From assembly GCF_000725625.1 (NCBI RefSeq), contig NZ_JOHS01000069.1:1-30353 (forward strand): 30,353 nucleotides of DNA, in the 5' to 3' direction. The notes under the pieces are model-generated. The model saw nothing but the letters and a program-made list of their open reading frames with translations. It searched no databases and had not been told where the DNA came from. Of this stretch, positions 7,475 through 15,466 are shown one piece after another (the first letter of the stretch is position 1; the number at the start of each line of letters is the position of its first letter). The translations under genes and the position numbers were made by a program. Source of the DNA: Streptomyces sp. NRRL F-6676 (GTDB lineage Bacteria > Actinomycetota > Actinomycetes > Streptomycetales > Streptomycetaceae).

Positions 7475-7773
7475 CTCGCCGCGTACGCCCGGGCGGCGGG
7501 CAAGCCCGGCGGCTGATGGTCGCGGCCGTTATGGCTGCGCGCGCTGGTCGCGCGCCGACGGAGTGCGGCGCCCAGCCGCATGTCGGCTGCCCTCTCCCCG
7601 GTGGGACCTTGCGTCCGGGGTGCGGTGGGGCCGCCTTCGAGTATCAGCGGATCTGCGCGAAGAGCACTCACCAGGGGGCTGTCGGCCCTGGCTCGCAGCG
7701 CCGGGCGTTGGCGGGCGACAGCTCCGGGCGCATTCGGTGCCAGCGCGCCAGGTGGCGCCAGCGTCCAACACCG
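7475..7773. other. Gap between convergent genes
   Basis: About 300 bases separate two genes that point at each other. Short GC-rich inverted repeats occur around 7535-7557, but none is a convincing terminator, and I could support no gene in either direction. Confidence 0.35.
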
Positions 7774-8073
7774 TCACGTGGGACCAGGGCGGTCGGCGGC
7801 ATCAGGAGCCGGAGCGTCAGCCTGCCGTGTGGTCCGGGGAGCCGTACGGTGAACGCCGCGACGCTGCTGGTGGTTCCAGCGGGCGCGCCACCAGGCCAGC
7901 CGGTGGGGGGACTCCTGAGGGAAGACCGACTCGATGACGGCTACGACCAGGACGAGGAAGAAGCAGGTGAAGGCCAGGGCGGTCAGCCACCAGGGGGCGC
8001 CGATCAGTACTAGGACGATGCCGCCGATGCCAGTGGCAGCGGACGAGATCAGCGGTCGGTTCGGGTTGTGCAT
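7774..8073 (-). CDS. Small two-helix membrane protein, 99 aa
   Basis: ATG at 8073 is preceded on the minus strand by GGGGGAGA about seven bases away. After MHNPNRPLISSAATG come two membrane helices, about residues 13-28 (GIGGIVLVLIGAPWW) and 30-48 (LTALAFTCFFLVLVVAVIE), followed by a basic C-terminal tail (RLAWWRARWNHQQRR). It lies 124 bp downstream of the large unknown gene ending at 8198 on the same strand and may share its transcript. No family was recognised. Confidence 0.6.
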   Translation of the reverse strand: MHNPNRPLISSAATGIGGIVLVLIGAPWWLTALAFTCFFLVLVVAVIESVFPQESPHRLAWWRARWNHQQRRGVHRTAPRTTRQADAPAPDAADRPGPT

Positions 8074-8197
8074 CGAAGGTCTCCCCCTCAGGCGGGCGCA
8101 CCGGTGCGGTACGCGGGATGTCAGGAATCCGGGCGCTTTCTGCTCGGCCTGCATCCAGTTCTACGGCGAGGGTTCCTCGGTGATGTATCGGTGGGTG

Positions 8198-9559
8198 TCA
8201 CATGCGGCGGCGGGCGTTGCGAGCTCTGGGGGCGTAGCGGTCGAACGCGTAGGCCCATGCCTGTTGCATGGACTGCTGTGTGATCAGGGAGCTGCGTGCG
8301 TGTGCGACGGCGGCCAGCCACTGCACCAGGTCCGTGGAGGTTCCGGCGAGGAACTCGCCGGCCACCGACAGCCCGGGCCACCGCCAGGTCGCCTTGTGTG
8401 CCCGGAGAAGTGCACCGATCGACGGGTCGGGGCGGGTGGCTACCTGCGTGAACTGGCGGACGTTGCCACGCAACTGTCGGAGGTACTGCAGATCCTCCTC
8501 GTCGCAATCGCCGTCGGTGAGGAGGTCGATGACCTCGTCCATGCTGGTCAGGGTCGCCGCGCGTGCGTCGGCCATGGCGCGCTGGCGTTCCTCGGCGCTG
8601 ATGAGGCCGAAGTCGTACGCTGGGCCGACGGGGATGTCCAGGGCAAGGCGGAGGTCGGGGTCGTCGTCGGCGTCGAATTGGTGGTTCCACTCGACGAGCA
8701 GGGCCTCGATGTAGCTGACGACCTGCTCGGGCTTGAGGCCTGTCGCAGGGGCGAGAAGTGCTTCGACGCCGGGCACGGGTTCGAGACTCAGCCGGTTGGG
8801 CTGGCGCTGCAGCGGCCATACAGTTTGCTTGTTGCGGTAGAGGAAGACCAGGGCGCGGCCCTGGTCCGTCCATGTCGCGTACGGCTGTGGCAGCCGGCCG
8901 TTGTGTGCGGGGTCGGGGACGAACGCGTGCCATCCCGGCGGGCGGGACAGCACCCAGCCGGGCGGACGGACCACGTACTCGGCGGTGTCCGTCTGGATGC
9001 GGCCGGTGAGCCAGTCCCCAAGGTTGTCCAGGCTGACCTGGCGCTCAGCCCGCCATACCGCTCCCCCGCCGCGCCCGCTCCAGTCGTAGCTCGTTGTTCC
9101 CCGCTGCAGGTGGGCCCGACGGTCCCCATTGACGTAGAGGGTGTCCAGGTACAAGTCGTTCCAGTCCTCGCCCTCCTCCTGCAGCAGCTGCTCGTTGGCC
9201 TCGGCTTGCGGACCGGTGAGCAGTTCGCGGGCGATGTTGGCCGCGACCTGAAAGCGGGCCGGGGAGTGCCAGGCCACGTCCTTCTCCAGAGCCGTCACCA
9301 ACGCCAACAGGTGCTGCGTATCTGGGTCCAGCATGGTTTCGGGTGTCCCGGCTGTCGCATCGCGCGCCGCCACCGCGGCCTCCAGGAGAGCGCGTTCCGG
9401 ACCGGTACAGAGCCCGGCGGTCGCCAGCCTCCACAAGTTGCGGGCAGCGCGGTGGTGCAGGAGGGGAAGCAACCCGTCCAGGAAGTCGTCCGTGAACGGT
9501 TCGGCGACCGCGATTGCGGTCATCACGGCGTCGGTCAGTTGCCCGGCTCTGGTAGTCAC
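8198..9559 (-). CDS. Conserved-looking plasmid protein, unknown function (C-terminal part)
   Basis: As it stands this 453-residue frame opens at GTG 9559. It has ordinary mixed composition (AEPFTDDFLDGLLPLL, AYDFGLISAEERQRAMADA), and I recognise no catalytic motif. Removing one base from the CCC at 9542-9544 joins it to the upstream ribbon-helix-helix frame that starts at 9887, giving one protein of about 562 aa. I think that is the ancestral gene, because the seam reads naturally (DYQSR then QLTDAVMTAIAV). The alternative is two overlapping genes, with GTG 9559 as a real start; no ribosome binding site supports that. Downstream lies the membrane protein gene 8073-7774. Confidence 0.6.
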   Translation of the reverse strand: MTTRAGQLTDAVMTAIAVAEPFTDDFLDGLLPLLHHRAARNLWRLATAGLCTGPERALLEAAVAARDATAGTPETMLDPDTQHLLALVTALEKDVAWHSPARFQVAANIARELLTGPQAEANEQLLQEEGEDWNDLYLDTLYVNGDRRAHLQRGTTSYDWSGRGGGAVWRAERQVSLDNLGDWLTGRIQTDTAEYVVRPPGWVLSRPPGWHAFVPDPAHNGRLPQPYATWTDQGRALVFLYRNKQTVWPLQRQPNRLSLEPVPGVEALLAPATGLKPEQVVSYIEALLVEWNHQFDADDDPDLRLALDIPVGPAYDFGLISAEERQRAMADARAATLTSMDEVIDLLTDGDCDEEDLQYLRQLRGNVRQFTQVATRPDPSIGALLRAHKATWRWPGLSVAGEFLAGTSTDLVQWLAAVAHARSSLITQQSMQQAWAYAFDRYAPRARNARRRM

Positions 9560-9887
9560 GGAAGGCGCGCTGATACTGCCCTGGCAGGACCAGCGAGACC
9601 GCGCGGGCCCACTCCAGCAGGTCGGGGCTGGCCCGCAGCCGTAGGGGCCGGTCCTGGCGGGGATCCTTTCGCCAGCGCGGCGGCGGCGGATAGCGCAGCA
9701 CGGTGGAGATGTGGGTCAGCCTGTCGTCGGTGTCCGTCTGCTCCTGCCGCTCGACGTGCCCGGCCAGCAACCGGCGCACGGTCGCATCCCGCGAGGTGCC
9801 CTCTCTGGCCATGACCGCACTCAACGCCTCGAAAGCACATGGCGGAAGCCGGACGTTGGTCTCTGTGGTCTTCGGATGGACAGCCAC
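9542..9887 (-). pseudogene. Ribbon-helix-helix N-terminal part, frameshifted from the 8198-9559 frame
   Basis: GTG at 9887 starts VHPKTTETNVRLPPCAFEAL, then SAVMAREGTSRDATVRRLLA. This is the strand-helix-turn-helix layout of CopG/MetJ-like DNA-binding domains: a short beta strand with alternating side chains, then two helices joined by a turn around GTSRD. The frame then reads well to RAFRDYQSR near 9543, after which it becomes Arg-rich and non-natural while the frame at 9559-8198 becomes natural. A single extra base is the simplest cause. Upstream, GATAAT lies eight bases before the GTG on the minus strand and may be the -10 box of a leaderless promoter. Confidence 0.55.
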
Positions 9888-9968
9888 AGCGCGATTATCA
9901 ACCGGACACGGTCCAGGGGAGACGCATCCGGCCTGTTCACTCCTTTCTGCCGGCTCGAGTTGGTCAGA

Positions 9969-10007
9969 AGCGTGGCCCGGCCCCGACGGGGAGAGCCGGG
10001 CCACGCT
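9969..10007 (-). terminator. Hairpin terminator after the HNH gene
   Basis: A 13-bp perfect stem (9969-9981 with 9995-10007, core CGTGGCCCGGC / GCCGGGCCACG) with a 13-nt loop lies 16 bases beyond the stop of the minus-strand gene 10929-10024. It also lies upstream of the gene at 9887, so it separates the two transcripts. Confidence 0.65.
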
Positions 10008-10023
10008 GACGCTTCGTGTGGGC

Positions 10024-10929
10024 TTACTCGAAGCGGTCGGTGAGGGAGGCGAGGGTCCGGTCGCGGTCGGCGTCGTCCAAAGACGCGAGGAGCGCGGCGC
10101 ACTGTTCCAGGACGGCCTTGCTGCGGGGCGCCATCGCGCCCTTGGCCCGGGCAGCGTCGCTGTCCTGAGCAGCGTCCAGTTCCCTCGCGACAGACCTGAG
10201 GCGCTCTCGCAGCGCAGCACGGCCGGCTCCGCGGGTCTTGTTGGCATGGCAGTTAGGACACAGGGCGATCATGGCGCTGGGGTGATCGCGGCCTCCTCGG
10301 GCATGGTCGTCGATGTGGTCGACTTCCAGCAGGGAGCCGCCTGCCGCCGTCCGGTAGGGAAGCGCGGGCAGGAGACACCATGGGTTCTCACATCGGCCCT
10401 CACTGCGCAGCAGGACCGCCTCGCGTGCCTCGCGGTCGCGCACCCGGCGGGAGCCTGCGGTGTCGGCGCGCTGCTCGTGGTTTCCGTCTGCCTCGCGCTT
10501 CTCCACCCTGCGTCGCAGCTCGCGGTACCGCTCCTGCGGTGGCACCGTCCGCGCGCGGATCCGTCGGCGGGAGAACGGCTGTGGCCGCAGGGACAGCTCA
10601 GCGCGGGCCGCGCCTACGTGGTGATTCGCCTCCCGGTGTCGTCCGAGCCACAGCGTTCGGTGCTGCCCGTCCAGGACCGTCAAGTAGTCGACGGGAGACA
10701 GGCGTCCAGCGACCGTTGCGGCGACGATCAGACCTGCCACGGTCTTTCCCAGGCCGACGCCAGTCTGTGTGGCCAGCTTGTAGCCTATGCCGAACCGTCC
10801 CAGGGCAGCTCGGCGGTCTTCTCCGGATGCCGGACGTGGTGTCTGCCGTCCTCGCAGCCAGGTGGGCAGGTCTCGTCGTTCCGGCCCGTCACTCCCCCAC
10901 ACTTGTCCCCCTCGTTCTCCTCTGGTCAA
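10024..10929 (-). CDS. HNH endonuclease-like protein
   Basis: The C-terminal half carries a clear HNH/McrA-type site: a Cys pair region (EGRCENPWCLLP), then LLEVDHIDDHARGGRDHPSA, then MIALCPNCHANKTRG. These supply the metal-binding histidines, the asparagine/histidine of the third motif (NCHANK) and zinc-binding cysteines typical of this nuclease fold. The N-terminal half (FGIGYKLATQTGVGLGKTVA, then VLDGQHRTLWLGRH) is probably helical DNA-binding and not recognised; its GKT is not a convincing Walker motif. The start is uncertain: the longest frame begins with TTG at 10929, and a GTG lies about nine codons downstream. It could be a restriction-like, homing or plasmid nuclease. A strong terminator follows at 9969-10007. 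Confidence 0.7.
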   Translation of the reverse strand: MTRGERGGQVWGSDGPERRDLPTWLRGRQTPRPASGEDRRAALGRFGIGYKLATQTGVGLGKTVAGLIVAATVAGRLSPVDYLTVLDGQHRTLWLGRHREANHHVGAARAELSLRPQPFSRRRIRARTVPPQERYRELRRRVEKREADGNHEQRADTAGSRRVRDREAREAVLLRSEGRCENPWCLLPALPYRTAAGGSLLEVDHIDDHARGGRDHPSAMIALCPNCHANKTRGAGRAALRERLRSVARELDAAQDSDAARAKGAMAPRSKAVLEQCAALLASLDDADRDRTLASLTDRFE

Positions 10930-11005
10930 GACGGCAGGTTCTCACCCCCCACTGACAATCGCCTGGCTGCGGGCCGACGTCACGACGCGGGCCTTGGTCG
11001 CTCCG

Positions 11006-12154
11006 CTATCGGCTCTGGTAGACGTGAGCCTCAGCGCTCAACTGACGTAGACAGTCAAGCAGAGCCGTGGGGTTCGACCTCACCTCCGCGATTCGGGTGA
11101 GCGCACGCGCGACCGTCGCGTCATCCAGGGAGGCCACCCACGCTGTGATCACCTCTCTGTCGGCTCCCACTGGTGGCATGGCGAGGATTTCGGGGAGATC
11201 GCGGCGGGCGATGGTGACCTGCATGCTCAGGATGCCCCGGTCTGCTGCAGGCGTGGTGCCCGCCGACTGCAGGGCTTGCCTGAGGTCAGGGTGTCCGATC
11301 GTGATATCGAGCTGAGGCGGGATCGCGGTGCCCTGGCGGGTTCCGGTGATGAGGATCGGGATGGCCGTGGTCCGAACCCATTCTTCGAGGTAGCCCAGCT
11401 CTTTCAGTGCTATGTGCCAGACCTGGGTGTGCGGGCGCTGCACGCACACGGTCGGAACGATCGAGAGCGCGATGCGGGTGTAGCGGGGGCCACTGGCGAG
11501 GATGTCTCCGGGTTGGAGAGGAAGGCCGTGGCCGGGCTGCGGATTGCGCTCCAGAGGAAGAGCGACGGTGAGATCGGGGTGCTGGTGGTCGGGATAGACG
11601 GCGCCGAGGCGGGTCGCGGCGACGGCCGGGGTACGGTGCTTGGCCAGGTTCGTGTGCTCAGCCAGGAGTCGGAGCGGGTGGTCCTCGACGTCGCGGCGCT
11701 GGAAGGGCTGCAGTCCTCGGATGCGCTCGGTGAGCTCAGCGCCGACTGCTAGTGGAGCCAGTCGGCGCCGTTGCCCGTGGGCGAGCCAGGCGTCGAAGCG
11801 GGCCGACTCGGAGCACGCCGGCATCTCGATGCATCGTGCCTCCTGGTCAGTCAGCGGGCGCTTAAGACAGTGCTCGACTTCGGCATACAGGGTGTGTTCC
11901 AGGGCGGCACGGAGCTGGGTAAGGGCATCCGCGACCAGGCGGGGCAGTACCTCGGGTATCGGCGCAACGGCAGTCACTTTGAGGTGCATCCGGTCGCCCT
12001 GCACGGTCTCCGCGAGAGTCAACGGGCCCTGGTCGGTGTAGTCGTGGACGATTCGCGAGATGTGCGCGATCAGCTGATCCACGTGGGCCAGGGTGGGCAC
12101 CACATGCAGTTGGTGATCCGGTAGCCAGGCGCAGTGGACGGCGGAAGTGCTCAT
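11006..12154 (-). CDS. Conserved-looking hypothetical protein
   Basis: The product is about 382 aa from ATG 12154 (MSTSAVHCAWLPDHQLHVVP). ATG 12247 would extend it by 31 residues and cannot be excluded; neither start has a strong ribosome binding site. Notable stretches are LRAALEHTLYAEVEHCLKRP, IRGLQPFQRRDVEDHPLRLL and AEHTNLAKHRTPAVAATRLG. The HTNLAKHR region, flanked by conserved-looking histidines and acids, resembles a pattern in unannotated actinobacterial proteins, but I cannot name a domain. No signal peptide or membrane segment is seen. It lies between the HNH gene and the glycosylase-like gene, all on the minus strand, separated by gaps, so co-transcription is uncertain. Confidence 0.65.
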   Translation of the reverse strand: MSTSAVHCAWLPDHQLHVVPTLAHVDQLIAHISRIVHDYTDQGPLTLAETVQGDRMHLKVTAVAPIPEVLPRLVADALTQLRAALEHTLYAEVEHCLKRPLTDQEARCIEMPACSESARFDAWLAHGQRRRLAPLAVGAELTERIRGLQPFQRRDVEDHPLRLLAEHTNLAKHRTPAVAATRLGAVYPDHQHPDLTVALPLERNPQPGHGLPLQPGDILASGPRYTRIALSIVPTVCVQRPHTQVWHIALKELGYLEEWVRTTAIPILITGTRQGTAIPPQLDITIGHPDLRQALQSAGTTPAADRGILSMQVTIARRDLPEILAMPPVGADREVITAWVASLDDATVARALTRIAEVRSNPTALLDCLRQLSAEAHVYQSR

Positions 12155-12375
12155 GACCGGGAGCGTAGCCACAGCGTGTGCCCGTTGGCGTTCCAAATTC
12201 CCTCCGCTGAACAACCGGACGGCAGCATCGTTGGCGGATCCCAGCATGATGCCCCCGCCCGGTGAACAGGGCTTGGACTCTTGTACTCAGAAGGGAAGCG
12301 TCATCCGATGGCGGCGTGCGGCTCGCGAACGCTGAGCACGCCGGAAACGGCGAGCTCGCAGGTCTGGCGGTCCCC

Positions 12376-12993
12376 CTAGTGCGCCTGCGCCTTGCTCTTG
12401 CTTCGCCAGACGGCGTGCTCCAGGCCTGCTGGGTCGTGTCCGAGCCGGGTGGCAGCGGCCTCGTACACGGCGCGCAGTTGCTGGTAGCTCAGGGCGGGGA
12501 GGCCGGCGTCGGCGGCGAAGGCGCGCAGGTGGACGTCGACGGCGATGTGGGAGCGGCCGACGAGGTTGCCGATGTAGTCCACCGTCTTGGGCCCGACGCC
12601 GTGGACGGTCCGCAGGGCAGCGCGGTTTGCTGTGTGGGTGAGCCAGGCGTTCAGGTCGTCGCGGGTGTCGACGTGGTGGGCGGCCAGCAGGTCGGTGATG
12701 CGGTGGGCGATGGTGACCCTGCGGGGGTCGTGGAAGTTCATGGCGGTGGCGAGGTCGCAGGTGGCCAGGCGTGTTCGGAAGCTCTGCACGGTGGAGGCGT
12801 CCGGCCAGGCGGTTTGCAGTGCGAGGAGCCGCGGGCGGATCGTCGTCTCGTAGTTGCGGCGTGCCTGGAAGCTGGCGTCGCAGATGACGGCGCCCATGTG
12901 CGTCCAGCCGCCGGGCGCGTGGAATGGTCCGTCGCCGAGGCTGGAGCGCAGGTGGTCGGTGAGCCGTTGAACGTCGCGGTGGTTTGCGGTCAT
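12376..12993 (-). CDS. HhH-GPD DNA glycosylase-like protein (endonuclease III fold)
   Basis: The 205-residue product contains a helix-hairpin-helix, HGVGPKTVDYIGN (residues 131-143), followed by IAVDVHLRAF. This matches the endonuclease III signature, in which the lysine in G-x-KT attacks the sugar and the aspartate in VD-x-H is catalytic; here they are K136 and D153. The C-terminal four-cysteine iron-sulfur cluster of endonuclease III is absent. The expected activity is removal of a damaged or modified base from DNA, or recognition of such a base. ATG 12993 overlaps the stop of the tcmP-like gene (ATGA), so it is translated from the same mRNA. This coupling suggests it acts with the upstream three-Cys/TcmP pair rather than in general repair. 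Confidence 0.75.
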   Translation of the reverse strand: MTANHRDVQRLTDHLRSSLGDGPFHAPGGWTHMGAVICDASFQARRNYETTIRPRLLALQTAWPDASTVQSFRTRLATCDLATAMNFHDPRRVTIAHRITDLLAAHHVDTRDDLNAWLTHTANRAALRTVHGVGPKTVDYIGNLVGRSHIAVDVHLRAFAADAGLPALSYQQLRAVYEAAATRLGHDPAGLEHAVWRSKSKAQAH

Positions 12994-14228
12994 GGTTGGC
13001 GTCGTTGTGGGGGCGGGGTGACGCGCAGTCTGCGTACGTCGCCGACTCCGTTGCAGCTGGTCTTGCCGTCTTTGTGGAGTTGTTTCACCGCGGCTCTGAT
13101 GTGTTTGTTGCGGGCTTGGCCGAGGACGCCGGCGAGGATCTCGCTCTGATGGTCGTCGATGGTGAAGGTGCCTAGCTGCTGCTGGAGGCCTTCGAGGTTC
13201 TTTCGGATCCTTGCCACCCATGCGCGGGCGCGCTGTTCTTCTTCGTCGTCGAAGGTGTCGCCGGCGTTGAAGAGCGTGCCCTCCTCGGGCGGAGGAAGAC
13301 AGGCGCGGCGCCATTCGACCTGGGCGAGGCTGGCGGCTTCGCCGAACAGCCACATGCCTTCCTTGTGACGGCTGAAGTGGACCAGGCAGTAGGCGACCTG
13401 GTGGTGGGCGCGGTTGCGGACGTCGATGGTCCAGTAACCGCCGCGCACGGCGCGGGCGACGCGGTCGGCGAAACCGGTGGTGATGCGTCTGACGGCTTCG
13501 GTGTTGTTCTGGGAGGCCAGGAACTCTTCGCGCCACCAGGAGCCTCCGCAGGCCGCGTCCATGGCGCGCAGCGTGGCCGGTTTGCCGGGAGTGTCCTTGG
13601 GGCTGGTGAGCAGTCCTCCGATGCGGCGTACGGCGTTGGCGTTGAAGTTGAGCAGTACCTCCGTCGCGTGACGTCCGGTGGTTCCGTGGACGCTGCGGGA
13701 GCCGAAGATCTGCTGGGTGAGGGTCTCGAAGCTCAGTCCGAGGCCGAAGGGGTCCAGGAAGGCGAACAGGGGTGCCCCTGCGGCGCGGTCGAGTATCTGT
13801 CCGAGGTGCTTCTCGACATGCCCCTTCAGGGCGTGTGCGGCCAGGCCCTGGGCGCTGGCTTCGCTGACGAGGGCGGCTAGGGACTGGTAGTTCTTGGGTG
13901 CGCGTTCGACGAAGTAGCAGTCGAGCTGGCGGAAGCCCGCGATGCGGGCTGCGGAGTCCAGGATCAGGGCGGGTGAGCCGGGGGTTCCGTCCTCGTAGCG
14001 GCCGGGTCCGGCGTAGCCGTCCAGGTAGACCACGCGGCCGTGCGGGGCGTACCGGCCGACCTTGCTGGCGAAGGGCACGACGTAGCTGTCGAGTATGGCG
14101 TGCTTGAGGACTGCGGCGGCCTTCTTGCTGACGAAGAACGGGCTGCTGCTGTCGAGCCCCCTTTCCCCGGCGCTTTCACCGCTCAGGTCGAGAACGTCGT
14201 CGTCGAGCACTGCCTCTGATGCGCCCAA
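12990..14228 (-). CDS. tcmP: Three-Cys-motif partner protein (TcmP family)
   Basis: The roughly 412-residue product has the TcmP hallmarks: FFVSKKAAAVLKHAIL near the N-terminus, then RVVYLDGYAGPGRYEDGTPG and LFAFLDPFGLGLSFETL. The DGYAGPG loop resembles methyltransferase motif I and FLDPFG resembles motif IV, so a Rossmann-type, possibly SAM-dependent fold is likely; this is inference. TcmP proteins are known as regular neighbours of DUF5131/Gp37-Gp68 three-Cys-motif proteins, and one lies upstream here (15257-14499), 270 bp away. The start is uncertain: the frame opens at TTG 14228 after a weak GGGCGGG, and GTG 14210 is possible. It overlaps the glycosylase-like gene by four bases. The family's biochemical function is not established. 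Confidence 0.75.
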   Translation of the reverse strand: MGASEAVLDDDVLDLSGESAGERGLDSSSPFFVSKKAAAVLKHAILDSYVVPFASKVGRYAPHGRVVYLDGYAGPGRYEDGTPGSPALILDSAARIAGFRQLDCYFVERAPKNYQSLAALVSEASAQGLAAHALKGHVEKHLGQILDRAAGAPLFAFLDPFGLGLSFETLTQQIFGSRSVHGTTGRHATEVLLNFNANAVRRIGGLLTSPKDTPGKPATLRAMDAACGGSWWREEFLASQNNTEAVRRITTGFADRVARAVRGGYWTIDVRNRAHHQVAYCLVHFSRHKEGMWLFGEAASLAQVEWRRACLPPPEEGTLFNAGDTFDDEEEQRARAWVARIRKNLEGLQQQLGTFTIDDHQSEILAGVLGQARNKHIRAAVKQLHKDGKTSCNGVGDVRRLRVTPPPQRRQP

Positions 14229-14498
14229 GATCCCGCCCTACCAGCTCGAAGGACATGGTTAGGCTGATTTTGCGGCAGATACCGTGGTTGTGTACCGGTG
14301 TTGCGCACAAATGGCTTGTCCAGATCCGGCCGACTGTGCGGCTGCAGACGTGGAATGACTTCTTCCGGCCGGGTGGTGGCCGACTGGCGTCCTCGCCTGC
14401 ATGCCCGCACGCTGTGGCCGGAGTCCGGCTTCCAGGGACACGGGGCGCACTGCTGCTGCGGACCGCGAAGTGGGGGTGACGCTGCTGGGTATCCGGCC

Positions 14499-15257
14499 TC
14501 AGCGTGCGGGCAGGGCCAGGGCGCGGTGAGGCATGGCGTCCCAGGTGCGGCCTTCCAGTTCGCGGCCGCCGGCCTTGGGCGTGCGTCCGCCCCACTGCTT
14601 GAAGAAGAAGGCCACCTCGGCCTGCTGGCAGGTGTCGCGGATGTGCGTGACCCAGGCCGCCTCGAGCGGACGGTGGCCGGGGCCGGACTCGCCTCCGGCG
14701 ATCACCCAGTCGATGCCGGACAGTTCCAGCCCGTGCAGCGGGCCCAGGAGAGGCTCGCATGAGAGGAACTTCACCGCGGCGGGGATCTGCCGCAGGTCGT
14801 CGACGCGGGCCAGTTCCTTCGCACTCTCCACCGACACGCCCATCCAGAGGTTGGCCGGCCACTCAAGCCGGTCGGCGACCTGCCGAAGACGCCGGGCGCG
14901 CTTGGTGAGGACTTGATAGGTGTGCTGAGGGGTGTCGGCGATCACCTCAAAGACGCGGCGCACGTAGTCCAGCGGCACGCGGGCATGGAAAAGGTCGCTC
15001 ATGGAGTTCACGAACACCGTGCGCGGGCTCTTCCAGCCGTAGGGAACATCCAGTGCTCCCGGGTGCAGTGTCAGCCCGAACCCCGGCCCGGAGGTCCGTG
15101 GATCACCGTCGGCCTGGTACTTCGCCGACCCCATGGCCTTCAGCCGCCTGGCCAGCGCGAGCGCGTAGCAGTTGTCGCAGCCTGCTGAGACGCGGTCGCA
15201 TCCCGTGGTCGGGTTCCACGTCGCCTCGGTCCACTCGATCGCGCTGCGATCACTCAC
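14499..15257 (-). CDS. DUF5131 / phage Gp37-Gp68-like three-Cys-motif protein
   Basis: GTG 15257 has GGAGGG (15265-15270, minus strand) seven bases upstream, an excellent ribosome binding site. The 252-residue protein begins SDRSAIEWTEATWNPTTGC and continues with the cysteine cluster C20-x6-C27-x2-C30 (GCDRVSAGCDNCYA), the signature of the three-Cys family related to radical SAM enzymes. Other family-typical blocks are FVNSMSDLFH, YQVLTKRARRL, LWMGVSVES, KFLSCEPLLGPL, DWVIAGGESGPGHRPL and FFFKQWGG. An iron-sulfur cluster and radical chemistry are plausible but unproven. Its usual partner TcmP and a DNA glycosylase-like gene follow on the same strand, pointing to a nucleic-acid substrate. Confidence 0.85.
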   Translation of the reverse strand: MSDRSAIEWTEATWNPTTGCDRVSAGCDNCYALALARRLKAMGSAKYQADGDPRTSGPGFGLTLHPGALDVPYGWKSPRTVFVNSMSDLFHARVPLDYVRRVFEVIADTPQHTYQVLTKRARRLRQVADRLEWPANLWMGVSVESAKELARVDDLRQIPAAVKFLSCEPLLGPLHGLELSGIDWVIAGGESGPGHRPLEAAWVTHIRDTCQQAEVAFFFKQWGGRTPKAGGRELEGRTWDAMPHRALALPAR

Positions 15258-15466
15258 CGGCCGGCCCTCCATCCTCTCGAACCGCACCCTTTCACCGGGG
15301 TGCGGGCCATGCCCCGCCCTGCGAACGAAGCGCCGCACCACCGGATACCGGCATCCAATCATCCGGCACCGGCGATGCTCCCAAAAACCCAAGAATCGGA
15401 TACAGGTGCGATCCCGGGTGCCCGCACTCCGCCAGTGCCGACCCACCAATGGGCGGCCGACAGTAC

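Noticed and set aside
7934..9814. Long plus-strand open frame (626 codons)
   Set aside because: It lies antisense to the ribbon-helix-helix/unknown gene. The minus strand has the better start, motif and composition.
9703..11100. Plus-strand open frame of 465 codons
   Set aside because: It runs opposite to the HNH gene, whose zinc and catalytic motifs are clear on the minus strand, and it crosses the terminator at 9969-10007.
12262..13149. Plus-strand open frame over the glycosylase-like gene
   Set aside because: Gly/Val/Ala-rich shadow; the minus strand carries the HhH motif and an overlapping start.
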